Position numbers and translations under genes: made by a program. A DNA stretch of 64,000 nucleotides from Paenibacillus melissococcoides (GTDB taxonomy: Bacteria; Bacillota; Bacilli; Paenibacillales; Paenibacillaceae): the NCBI GenBank assembly GCA_944800085.1, contig CALYLO010000004.1, positions 248,001-312,000 of the forward strand, in the 5' to 3' direction. Below are positions 26,146 to 34,184 of this stretch, in pieces. Under the pieces are notes generated by a model. That model did not search any database. It saw only the letters and a list, made by a program, of their open reading frames with translations, and was not told where the DNA came from. Within the stretch, counting starts at the first letter, position 1; each line of letters begins with the position of its first letter.

Positions 26146-26384
26146 CTAAAAAAGTCGAGCTGGAAACAGACCCTATGCGTTATCCATTATATGTAAAAAT
26201 CGTTTTCGTTTGTCATTACGTCATAATCAGTCTCGGTTTCATCGACTTTGTTGCCTTTTTCGGACGTCTCCCATTTCGCTTTGGTCGACCTCTAGATGTT
26301 CGAGTCGGCTTGCGGTTGAGTGCAGCGATCAAATTTTCCCATGATTTTTCCGCATAGATGCGAATCAACTGGAGGAGGTCCCAT
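26141..26384 (-). mobile_element. Fragment of an IS4-family element
   Basis: About 240 bases match 44873-45115 almost base for base and encode the last part of that transposase (WDLLQLIRIYAEKSWENL and the basic tail), with a Pro-to-Ser change. Both ends of the element are missing. It abuts the truncated receptor gene and marks a past deletion. Bases 26385-26458 show nothing recognisable. Confidence 0.85.
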
Positions 26385-26458
26385 GCATGTTCAGGCTGCT
26401 CTCTTCGTACAACCATCGCTACCGCTATTTAGAGATCTTGCTTGAGCGGGAGGGGGGA

Positions 26459-26497
26459 ATAAAAAAAGCAAAACGACGAGGCATGCCCCCGCCGTTT
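26459..26497 (-). terminator. Terminator of the original NYN gene
   Basis: On the minus strand AAACGGCGGGGGCATG pairs with CATGCCTCGTCGTTT, apart from two mismatched positions, and is followed by TGCTTTTTTT. It lies 30 bases after the displaced stop codon (26527) of the NYN gene, now separated from the rest of that gene by the insertion sequence. Confidence 0.65.
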
Positions 26498-26526
26498 CTA
26501 ACGAATAAATGGTAACGTATGTTTAA

Positions 26527-26597
26527 TTAACGAATAATAAAGTTATGGATAATTATATTATCGCTGGTTATCGGTGTCAACATAAAAGTTATGGAGT
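26527..26597 (-). pseudogene. Displaced 3' end of the NYN gene
   Basis: Minus-strand codons DSITFMLTPITSDNIIIHNF followed by IIR and a stop at 26527 continue the NYN reading frame once the inserted element and one copy of the 18-base repeat are removed. The terminator that follows fits the end of that gene. Confidence 0.7.
26580..26597. repeat. 18-bp target-site duplication, left copy
   Basis: ACATAAAAGTTATGGAGT occurs here and again at 28071-28088, exactly flanking the IS1202/ISNCY-type element. Both copies are identical. Confidence 0.85.
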
Positions 26598-28070
26598 TGT
26601 TGTTCTTCTGTGATAATGTCACCCTATAACTGTTCTGAGATAATGTCACTATGGGACAGGAGATATTGACATTGACGAAAGCAGAAATGAAGAAGGTACT
26701 CGTTGTGGAGAAAATCATAGATGGGCGGATGACCAATAGGGAGGGAGCGGCAGCGCTGGGTTTATCAGAACGCCAAGTCATTCGGCTAAAGAAGAAATAC
26801 CAATCCGGAAAAGGAGCACAAGAACTTATACACAAGAATCGGGGGAAACAGCCTCATCACGCCCTTCCCAATGAAGTGAAGGAACGAATCGTTGAGCTGT
26901 ACACAGCCAAGTATTACGGAAGCAATTGCTGCCACTTCGCAGAGCTTCTTGAGGAGCATGAATCGTTGACACTGAGCGCTTCCAGCGTGAGACGTATCCT
27001 TCTGGCTAGTGGGCTCAAGCAAGCCAAGCAGCGGCGTCGCAGTAAAGCCCATCCGCCACGGGAACGCAAACCGCAAGCCGGCATGCTGTGGCAGATTGAC
27101 GCAACTCCTTATGCATGGTTGGAGGATCGGGCTTCATCCTTTACGCTGCATGCTGCGATTGACGATGCAACAGGTACCGTTGTCGGTGCCGTCTTTCGTC
27201 CGAACGAATGCCGGGAGGCCTACTCTCTAGTCATGCAGCAAGGGATAGAAAAATACGGGGTTCCCCTTGGGCTTTACAGTGATCGGCATACGATTTTCCG
27301 GTCGCCTAACGAAAAGCTGACGCTCGAGCAAGAGCTCGCTGGGGAGACCAAACCGCTCTCCCACTTCGGCAAAGCGATGGCTGACTTGCATATTGAGCAC
27401 ATCAAGGCAATTACACCGCAAGCCAAGGGACGGGTAGAACGCCTCTGGCAAACATTTCAGGATCGCTTGGTGATCGAACTGCGGCTTCTTGGCATCAAGA
27501 CGCTGGAAGAGGCGAACGCGGCTCTGCCCAGCCTATTGCAGAAGCACAATCACAAATTTGCCATAGAGCCAAAAATGACCGATTCGGCTTACCTGAAGCT
27601 TGATCCGTCTATCGATTTAAATCATGTGTTCACGCTTCGCAATTATCGGCAACTCGGGACCGGAAACACCCTCTCGTACAACGGAAAGTGCTATACCCTT
27701 GCCCAGCCTGCTTCCCTTCGTCTGGATGCAAAAACGACGGTTGAAGTGCGGGAGACGTTAACAGGGGATGTATTGTTGTGGCACCAAGGCCAGCCCTGGG
27801 CACTCAAAGAAACTCAGAAGCCACAGCGCAAGACGTCTGGATCAAAAAAGGCGAGTTCTGCGTCGCCACGCAAACCCGCCCAGAATCATCCGTGGAAAAC
27901 CACGTATGATAACACTAAAAATAAGCGTACCACAAAAAACAGTTCGTTCCAAGATGCAATGTATTCGCAACATAATAGCTATGCAGAGGTCACCTGGTAA
28001 GGCTGACCTCTGATCACACAAGTGACATTTTCATAGCACAGTTAAAGTGACATTTTCACAGACGATTGAC
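26598..28070 (+). mobile_element. IS1202/ISNCY-type insertion sequence
   Basis: About 1473 bases between two copies of an 18-base direct repeat. Its ends are imperfect inverted repeats built from two successive AATGTCAC motifs: left TCTGTGATAATGTCAC and GAGATAATGTCAC, right (reverse strand) TCTGTGAAAATGTCAC and TGAAAATGTCAC. Repeated motifs at both ends and a long duplication match the ISTde1-like branch of the IS1202 family. It carries one intact transposase gene. Confidence 0.82.
26672..28000 (+). CDS. IS1202/ISNCY-family transposase
   Basis: A 442-residue DDE transposase. An N-terminal helix-turn-helix (REGAAALGLSERQVIRLKKK) is followed by an integrase core with WQIDATPYAWLED (first Asp), PLGLYSDRHTIFR (second Asp) and KGRVERLWQTFQDRL (Glu), and a basic C-terminal domain. 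AGGAGA at 26658-26663 lies eight bases before TTG 26672; ATG 26651 upstream has no ribosome binding site. The gene appears intact, so the element may still be mobile. Confidence 0.88.
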   Translation: MTKAEMKKVLVVEKIIDGRMTNREGAAALGLSERQVIRLKKKYQSGKGAQELIHKNRGKQPHHALPNEVKERIVELYTAKYYGSNCCHFAELLEEHESLTLSASSVRRILLASGLKQAKQRRRSKAHPPRERKPQAGMLWQIDATPYAWLEDRASSFTLHAAIDDATGTVVGAVFRPNECREAYSLVMQQGIEKYGVPLGLYSDRHTIFRSPNEKLTLEQELAGETKPLSHFGKAMADLHIEHIKAITPQAKGRVERLWQTFQDRLVIELRLLGIKTLEEANAALPSLLQKHNHKFAIEPKMTDSAYLKLDPSIDLNHVFTLRNYRQLGTGNTLSYNGKCYTLAQPASLRLDAKTTVEVRETLTGDVLLWHQGQPWALKETQKPQRKTSGSKKASSASPRKPAQNHPWKTTYDNTKNKRTTKNSSFQDAMYSQHNSYAEVTW

Positions 28071-29046
28071 ACATAAAAGTTATGGAGTCTGTACAACAGT
28101 GAGCTAAAGGTGAAATTCTAACTTCGCCGGCCTGAGACAGGATGATTGATTTTTTGGCTTCTCCGTTCGAAAGTCGTTTTGTACCTGTTGTAATCAATTT
28201 TTCGATTTCAAGCCGTTCAAGCAGCTCGCTCGCCTGTTTCGGCGGCAAGCCAAAAGATTTTGCAAATTGCTCTTTTAGGTACTTGGCTCCTAAATACCGA
28301 TCAGTTTCCTTATATTGAACATGCCAAGAATTTATTATGAATAATGCATGATCAATCTTTCCTTCTACTTCATATGTCTTTACATCGACATTCAAGAAAG
28401 TCAATAAATCCTCGCTGTAATGGGGATAGGCGGTTATATCGACGTGCTTTGGAGCCGAATCTGAGATGTAATAGAGCTCAACGCGGATACCTTTGTATAC
28501 TAATCTGCTTATTAGAGGAATCATGTCGCTGTCAGCTGTTACAATAACGTAACATGTAGTATTGGGATCTTTGTATGTTTGTTCGATAGCGTCTATACAA
28601 AGTTCAATATCTGAAGAATTTTTTCTTTGATTTATATCTTTTCCATTGGAATAAACATGCCGGATTTGTACCCGCTTTTTCTGAAGACGAGTTAAATCCG
28701 TTTTTATCTTCTCAAAATCTGCATATGCCCTAAAGGTTCTTACTTTATCTTTCCCGTATCTATTCCATAGCTGGTCAAATAAATTCTTTTCTGGTTCCAG
28801 GTGATTCGGATGATGTGAATGATTTTGAGTCAGACTCCAGTACACGTTATCATAATCCACGAATATAGCTACATTGTCCATCTTGCTTTTCCTGTGCATA
28901 GCTTTAAATGTATTTACTGTGGATTTTTCAATGAAATCACCAAGCAAATGAATAGCAGTTGGACCGTCTAATGCTTCTTCTGCTTCGGTTTCAACTCCGG
29001 TTCCCTCTCCTTTTGTTTCCCTGCTTGAAGTCTGATCAATGGACAT
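28042..29046 (-). CDS. NYN-domain (LabA/DUF88-like) ribonuclease, 3' end altered by insertion
   Basis: A PIN-like NYN domain protein, 334 residues as it stands. VAIFVDYDNVYWSL gives the first acidic motif, SSDIELCIDAIEQ the second and VIVTADSDMIPLISRL the third, all needed for metal-dependent RNA cleavage. About residues 245-305 form a winged-helix-like region (FAKSFGLPPKQASELLERLE). The last 17 or so residues (after CCTDSITFM) come from the inserted element; the original end lies at 26527-26597. AGGAGGAGGT precedes ATG 29046. Members act in RNA decay or defence-like settings; the exact role is unknown. Confidence 0.82.
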   Translation of the reverse strand: MSIDQTSSRETKGEGTGVETEAEEALDGPTAIHLLGDFIEKSTVNTFKAMHRKSKMDNVAIFVDYDNVYWSLTQNHSHHPNHLEPEKNLFDQLWNRYGKDKVRTFRAYADFEKIKTDLTRLQKKRVQIRHVYSNGKDINQRKNSSDIELCIDAIEQTYKDPNTTCYVIVTADSDMIPLISRLVYKGIRVELYYISDSAPKHVDITAYPHYSEDLLTFLNVDVKTYEVEGKIDHALFIINSWHVQYKETDRYLGAKYLKEQFAKSFGLPPKQASELLERLEIEKLITTGTKRLSNGEAKKSIILSQAGEVRISPLAHCCTDSITFMCQSSVKMSL

Positions 29047-29419
29047 GTTACCTCCTCCTAATTGCCTAAGTTTATAAAAATATTGTTTAATTCGGCATTT
29101 TACAATAAAATCCTCTTTTTTATACAAATAAACACTTTTGAAAAATAAAGATATTTGTGTCGCATCGACTCGTGCGCCCTATGAGTCGAACTACAGAATT
29201 GCGATCGCTTACTGGAAGCCGCTTGCTCGCCTTACAAGCGACTTTGCCGGACTATCGCCGTCATTTTCGCTCTAAACGTGCCGCCTCAACCTGGCTTGCC
29301 GTCATGTGTCCGCGTCTCTATAGGTTTCTCCTATCAAAACAATAGATTTTATATCTTGGTCAATCTCCGGGCTTTATGTTACAACTAAAGAAATGATGAT
29401 GACACGAGGAGTGACTGGC
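29047..29419. other. Intergenic region, 373 bases
   Basis: AT-rich for the first 110 bases (promoter region of the NYN gene), then GC-richer. CGACTC and GAGTCG (around 29165-29187) can pair weakly. A 62-codon open frame at 29157-29345 has no ribosome binding site. No T-box or tRNA-like leader was seen before leuB. Confidence 0.5.
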
Positions 29420-30502
29420 ATGGCGGAAGTGAAGAAAATCGCGGTAATCGCCGGGGACGGCATCGGTCCGGAAGTCGTCCGCGAAGCGGAAAAAGTATTG
29501 AAGCGCACGGAGGAGCTGTTCGGCTATGCCTTCGAGACAAGCCATGGTTTGTTCGGGGGGATTGCGATTGACGAGAAGGGAACCCCGCTTCCGGAGGAGA
29601 CGCTTCAGATGTGCCAAGCGGCGGACGCGGTGCTGCTCGGGGCGGTCGGCGGACCGAAATGGGACAGCAATCCGAAGGAGCTTCGTCCGGAGACCGGGCT
29701 GCTCGGCATCCGCAAGGCGCTCGGCCTGTTCTCGAATATTCGTCCGGCGGTTATCTTCGACTGCTTGAAGGACGCTTCCACCCTGAAGCCGGAAGTGCTG
29801 GAGGGAACCGACCTCATCGTGGTGCGGGAGCTGACCGGGGGCATCTATTTCGGCGAGAAGCTGCGCCGCGAGGGCGAGCACGGGCAAGAGGCGGTCGATA
29901 CCTGCGTCTATAATGTGCAGGAAGTGGAGCGCATCGTGCGCCAGGCGTTCGAGATTGCGCAGAAGCGCCGCAAGAAGCTCGCTTCGGTTGACAAGGCGAA
30001 CGTGCTGGAGACATCCCGCCTCTGGCGCGAGACGGTGAACCGCATCGCTCCGGATTATCCGGATGTGGAGCTGGAGCATGTGCTCGTCGACAACTGCGCC
30101 ATGCAGTTGCTGCGCCGGCCGTCGAGCTTCGATGTCATCGTGACGGAAAATATGTTCGGCGATATTTTGAGCGATGAAGCCGCCATGCTGACGGGGTCCA
30201 TCGGCATGCTGTCCTCCGCTTCGCTCGGGGAAGGCAGCTTCGGCCTCTACGAGCCGGTTCACGGCTCCGCGCCTGACATTGCGGGCCAGGGCGCGGCGAA
30301 TCCGATCGCGACCATTCTGTCGGTAGCGCTGATGTTCCGCCTCACGTTCGGCTATGAGGATGCCGCGCAATCGATTGAGAATGCGGTCAAGGAAGTGCTG
30401 GATGCCGGACACCGCACCGGGGATATCGCGACCGACAAATCCAAGGCGATCGGGACGGCCGCGATGGGCGATTTGATCATCGCAGCCATGAAGCGTGCCT
30501 GA
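29420..30502 (+). CDS. leuB: 3-isopropylmalate dehydrogenase
   Basis: Oxidises and decarboxylates 3-isopropylmalate in leucine synthesis with NAD. The 360-residue protein has [32 protein letters not shown], the metal- and substrate-binding [20 protein letters not shown] and [20 protein letters not shown] nine bases before ATG 29420 sets the start over the upstream ATGs. It stands alone: leuA, leuC and ilv genes are not in the window, and the disturbed AT-rich segment lies directly upstream, so earlier operon neighbours may have been lost or lie elsewhere. Confidence 0.97.
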   Translation: MAEVKKIAVIAGDGIGPEVVREAEKVLKRTEELFGYAFETSHGLFGGIAIDEKGTPLPEETLQMCQAADAVLLGAVGGPKWDSNPKELRPETGLLGIRKALGLFSNIRPAVIFDCLKDASTLKPEVLEGTDLIVVRELTGGIYFGEKLRREGEHGQEAVDTCVYNVQEVERIVRQAFEIAQKRRKKLASVDKANVLETSRLWRETVNRIAPDYPDVELEHVLVDNCAMQLLRRPSSFDVIVTENMFGDILSDEAAMLTGSIGMLSSASLGEGSFGLYEPVHGSAPDIAGQGAANPIATILSVALMFRLTFGYEDAAQSIENAVKEVLDAGHRTGDIATDKSKAIGTAAMGDLIIAAMKRA

Positions 30503-30528
30503 TCGGCATATGACATGAACACTGCATA

Positions 30529-30544
30529 GGAAGGCCTGCCTTCC
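30529..30544 (+). other. Palindromic hairpin after leuB
   Basis: GGAAGGC, CT, GCCTTCC forms a short perfect palindrome 26 bases after the leuB stop. No T run follows. Confidence 0.35.
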
Positions 30545-30589
30545 GACAGGGGACAATGGAAGCATGCGATGGGGGTGTCTCACAGGCAC

Positions 30590-30941
30590 TGCAAAATGAT
30601 GGAGATGACGAGGTAACAGAGAATGCGGATGCGGGAAAAACGGCGGCGCGCAAACCGGTGAAAGATGGATGAAGCAGTGAAATGCTGCGTGGATGCATCA
30701 ATTTCTGCTCTTTAAGCAGCTATTTGATGAAATTCCTGCAAAAGTACATGATGTTCATCGATTTTTGTCTTTTATCGATTGGATAGTCAGAAATTGATGC
30801 CGTTTTGCAGGATTCCCTGGAACGGAGTACACGTCATAAAGGAAAAGTGTAGTTTTGAAAGTTTTTCGGCGAGTCGAGCTTTGAGAAGCAGGGGGGCTGT
30901 CTCACTGTAGTGAAATACTACTTTTGGGACACCCCCGTTGC
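30590..30941. repeat. Dispersed repeat, copy A (uninterrupted)
   Basis: A noncoding repeat of about 350 bases, present three times in the window. Shared blocks include AAATTCCTGCAAAAGTACAT, AAATTGATGCCGTTTTGCAG and GTCGAGCT-T-GAGAAGC, ending in a hairpin that contains GGGGGCTGTC and GGGACACCCCC. Copy B (around 44650-46510) and copy C (62205-64000) carry insertion sequences. There is no open frame of note. The bases between this repeat and 31064 contain no gene. Confidence 0.75.
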
Positions 30942-31064
30942 ATGCTTTTATCGGTCTTCTTGAACGAATCCGAATGAGAATTTTTTTCGCTACAGATTCA
31001 CCGTATCCTCTTATTGCGCTATGATAGCGGTATTATTTTATCCTTAAGACGGGAGAGGATCCAG

Positions 31065-31522
31065 GTGGAGCAGGCAAGCTATGCACGGCGGGTTTTCGTA
31101 CTGGGGCTGGATGGAGCGGTCAATTTTCTTCAGCGGTTGGACCGATCGAAGGTTGCCGGCTTTGCGAAAAAGCGAGGAGTCTTGACGCTCGGCGCGATGC
31201 CAAGCTGCCGACGATTAGCGCGGAGTGCTGGGGGGGGCGATGCTGCACGGCGTTACGCCCGACAAGCACGGTTACCACAACGAGCGCGCCGGCGCCGAGA
31301 GATTTCCGCTCGACTCGGCGTATCCGTCCTTTTTCCGGCTCGCGCGGGAGGGCACCCGGAGCGGACGATCTTTTGGGCGGCAGCCGGACCATGAGTCAAA
31401 CCGAACGCCAATCTGGAAGGCTTGACCTTCAAGGATACGGCCGCCGTCGTGGCAGCGGCTCTCGGCTTGCCGATTCCGAGAGCTGGGATGCCCGCGTGCC
31501 GGAAGGATTGTTCAGGGGCTAG
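31065..31522 (+). pseudogene. Alkaline-phosphatase-superfamily protein, decayed
   Basis: GGAGAGG and GTG 31065 start MEQASYARRVFVLGLDGAV, the metal-binding start of type I phosphodiesterase / metalloenzyme proteins. The frame then shifts several times: GAMLHGVTPDKHGYHNERAG with the following PSFFRLAREG is in another frame, and LEGLTFKDTAAVVAAALGLP to the TAG at 31520 in a third. The region between REG and NLEGL is internally deleted, since normal members are about 300 residues or longer. A terminator follows. Confidence 0.6.
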
Positions 31523-31549
31523 GCGCGAAATGAAAATATGAAATAGGAG

Positions 31550-31592
31550 GCATGCACGCTTTGGGAGAGGACAAAGGATGCATGCTTTCTTT
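31550..31592 (+). terminator. Terminator after the phosphatase-type pseudogene
   Basis: GCATGCA and TGCATGC (with inner TTT and AAA) form a stem followed by TTTCTTTAT. It lies between convergent genes. Confidence 0.6.
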
Positions 31593-31617
31593 ATATGGCG
31601 CCACCGCTCTATCGCGC

Positions 31618-32730
31618 TTAACGGGCGAATGATCGGCGCGTCAAGCCCGACAGCGCCTGAAGGAGCTCCTGGGCCGCATTGTCGGGGGAGAAATGCGTCA
31701 TCGTATGCTGCTTCGCAATCTGACCCTTCATCGCCGCCTCGTCATAGTGGGACAGGACATGGCGCAGAATGCGCTGCAGGTCGCTGCCCGACGGCTCCGC
31801 CCATAACTGATCGGCTTGATACCCGTTGTAATAATGCTGCGGCTTGACGGGCGCCAGATGATAGGGAATGACGTAGCTGTTGTATTCATTTAAAAAGTCC
31901 ATGTGGCCGCCCCATCCGGTCGTAATGACCGGAACGCCTCTCATCGCCGCTTCCAGCACCGGATATCCGACGCCCTCTCCGCGGCTTGCCAGGACGAAAG
32001 CATGACAGCTCCGGTATAATGCGTCCATTTCCAGCTCGCTGCGCAGCTCCAGATCAATATAGACCGGAGCGGGATCATGGGGAAGCCGCTGCTCCTGCTT
32101 CAGCCGCTCGACTTCATGCAGCACGTCTGCGTTGCCGGCCGTTTTGATGATAAGACAGACTTGATCGGCCGCCGTGAACTCGTTCCAGAATGCCTTCAGC
32201 AGCACGTCAATGCCCTTGCGCTCAATCCAGGAGCAGACGCTGAGGAAGCGGAACGGGGGCAACGCGTGAATATAGGGCGGGGCAGCCTGCGGGGAAGGCG
32301 GGCGGTACGGCTCCATCAGGCACGGCCGTATGTAAATCAAGGGTACCGTAACACCTGAATTGCGAAATACGCCGATATTATGCGTGCTTGGCAAAAATAC
32401 GCCGTTCATTTGATTGGCCTGCCGAACCCAAGAGTCCGGTATTTTCGACGTTTCCCAATAGGTGAATCCGAAGGAGGGACGAATTCTTCTCCGCCACAGA
32501 TCCGGAATGTAGTGATAAATATTGATCCGCTGGCCGGCCGACGGCGGCTTGGCTTGCAGATGCTCCAAGACGTCCCGCTGCTCCCGCGGAAGCTCGATCG
32601 GAGGAAGAGCGGAATGGCTGACGAGCTTCACGTCGGCGCCGCGAGCGTGGAGAGCCATGACATATTGTCTTGTCGCCTTCGCATAGCCGGTGGAATCGAA
32701 TGCATTGCCGTGCCACACAATTTGAGCCAT
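31618..32730 (-). CDS. GT4-family glycosyltransferase
   Basis: A 370-residue GT-B enzyme beginning IVWHGNAFDSTGYAKATRQY. It contains FLSVCSWIERKGIDVLLKAF at the hinge and SRGEGVGYPVLEAAMRGVPVI as the donor-site E-x7-E motif. It belongs with the 18990-20102 enzyme and the GT4 half of 13349-15721. AAGGGAGG precedes the ATG at 32730. It is divergent from the next transferase; the 270-base gap between them holds both promoters but no gene. Confidence 0.88.
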   Translation of the reverse strand: MAQIVWHGNAFDSTGYAKATRQYVMALHARGADVKLVSHSALPPIELPREQRDVLEHLQAKPPSAGQRINIYHYIPDLWRRRIRPSFGFTYWETSKIPDSWVRQANQMNGVFLPSTHNIGVFRNSGVTVPLIYIRPCLMEPYRPPSPQAAPPYIHALPPFRFLSVCSWIERKGIDVLLKAFWNEFTAADQVCLIIKTAGNADVLHEVERLKQEQRLPHDPAPVYIDLELRSELEMDALYRSCHAFVLASRGEGVGYPVLEAAMRGVPVITTGWGGHMDFLNEYNSYVIPYHLAPVKPQHYYNGYQADQLWAEPSGSDLQRILRHVLSHYDEAAMKGQIAKQHTMTHFSPDNAAQELLQALSGLTRRSFAR

Positions 32731-32999
32731 CGAACGATACCTCCCTTACTTTTCCAGACGCAGTCATCATGTTGAAATCAGGTCCGCCTTATGCGTTGAC
32801 TTTATCGAAATGGGTCATGCTTGCTTTGTGATGAAGCCCCTCGCCGGAGATAGCTGCGGCAGGAGTTCTATTATTGTATACACGCGGCATGGAGGAAGAC
32901 GCTGTCCATACATTTTCGGGCACTGCCCCGCATATTCATTAAGGATGTTGAGAATGGAATTCAGTTCATGGGTCATACGCAGCGAGGAGGACCGGCGAT

Positions 33000-34163
33000 A
33001 TGAAGATTGTGATATGGTGCGCTAATCTGATTTCCGTAGGCGGGGGGGCCCGGCTGCTGTCGAATTTGCTGCCTGCCATGGCCAGGCAAGCAGGCATCGA
33101 GCGGGTCAGGCTCGTTATCTCCGCCGAGACGCGATTTCGCGAGCGATTGAACGGCATCAGCTATCCGAATATGGAAATCGCCTATTTCAGCGGAAGCATT
33201 CAGTCCGCCGAAGGGCAGGCCCTTCTTCAGGATACGCATGTCGTTTATTTTTTTTGGCCGCATGGGCCCGAATATGTCCCGATTGGGATGCCGACGATCT
33301 GCACCTTCCACGATACGACGGTGCTGGATTACGTGCCTCCGTTTCTTAGCGGCTCCGTCGTGACGCATGTCTGGAGGACCGCCAAGGAATGGTTGGACAA
33401 CATGACATCGATCGTCGTCTCCTCCCATCATGTCAAGGGCAGGCTGATTCAGCATTTCGGCCCTGCGTGCGAAGCCGCCACCGTGATCGAGCATGCGATA
33501 GTGCCTGCCCCGACCTTGGCGGCAGGCGAATTGAGCCCGGGGGTAGCTGCGCGTGTCCCGCAGCAATATATTTTGTACCCAAGCAATATTTCTCTGCACA
33601 AAAACCATTACAATCTGCTCTTGGCTTACTCCCGGTTTCGCGAAAAGTATCCGATTCCCCTCATTTTGTTCGGGCATAATACAGAGCTGCTGCGAAGCGT
33701 GCCGCCGCTATGGCCGGATCAGATGTACATTCCGACGCTGGTGTCGCTCATCCACCGGAAGAGTCTGAGGCTGGACGAACATATTTATCCGCTCGGCTTC
33801 GTCCCCGATAACGATGTCATTCCGCTCGTTCGCCAGGCCCAGGCCCTGATTATGCCGAGCCTCTCGGAAGGCGGCGGGAGCTATCCCGTCGAAGAAGCAT
33901 TGAAGCTGGGCGTGCCGGTGCTGTGCTCCGACATCCCTGTCATGCGCGAGCATCTGTCCAGGCACAGCGCCGAGGTCGTCTGGTTCGACCCGGAATCGCC
34001 GGACGCCATCGCAAGGGCGCTTGAACAGCTTTTTGGCAATTACGCGCATTACAAAGCTTCCGCGATGGCCGGTATTCATGATCCTACCGAGACATGGGAC
34101 GATATCGCCCTCAAATATATTCTTGTCTTCCATCGCGCTTACCAGAAATATCACCGTTTGTAA
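33000..34163 (+). CDS. GT4-family glycosyltransferase
   Basis: A 387-residue enzyme. It starts MKIVIWCANLISVGGGARLL (the glycine-rich donor-side loop), has YILYPSNISLHKNHYNLLLA in the linker and MPSLSEGGGSYPVEEALKLG with the family Glu residues, followed by VPVLCSDIPVMREH. CGAGGAGG lies ten bases before the ATG. It converges with the next, leftward operon 21 bases apart. Confidence 0.88.
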   Translation: MKIVIWCANLISVGGGARLLSNLLPAMARQAGIERVRLVISAETRFRERLNGISYPNMEIAYFSGSIQSAEGQALLQDTHVVYFFWPHGPEYVPIGMPTICTFHDTTVLDYVPPFLSGSVVTHVWRTAKEWLDNMTSIVVSSHHVKGRLIQHFGPACEAATVIEHAIVPAPTLAAGELSPGVAARVPQQYILYPSNISLHKNHYNLLLAYSRFREKYPIPLILFGHNTELLRSVPPLWPDQMYIPTLVSLIHRKSLRLDEHIYPLGFVPDNDVIPLVRQAQALIMPSLSEGGGSYPVEEALKLGVPVLCSDIPVMREHLSRHSAEVVWFDPESPDAIARALEQLFGNYAHYKASAMAGIHDPTETWDDIALKYILVFHRAYQKYHRL

Positions 34164-34184
34164 GGGCGGATGGAAAGGCGCTCC

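Noticed and set aside
26385..26530. A 43-codon frame beginning MFRLLSSYNHRYRY
   Set aside because: It overlaps the NYN terminator and lies between element fragments with no ribosome binding site.
29157..29345. A 62-codon frame upstream of leuB
   Set aside because: No ribosome binding site and no motif; the region is better described as intergenic.
29047..29419. T-box or leucine-responsive leader before leuB
   Set aside because: No T-box sequence, specifier stem or terminator-antiterminator pair could be found.
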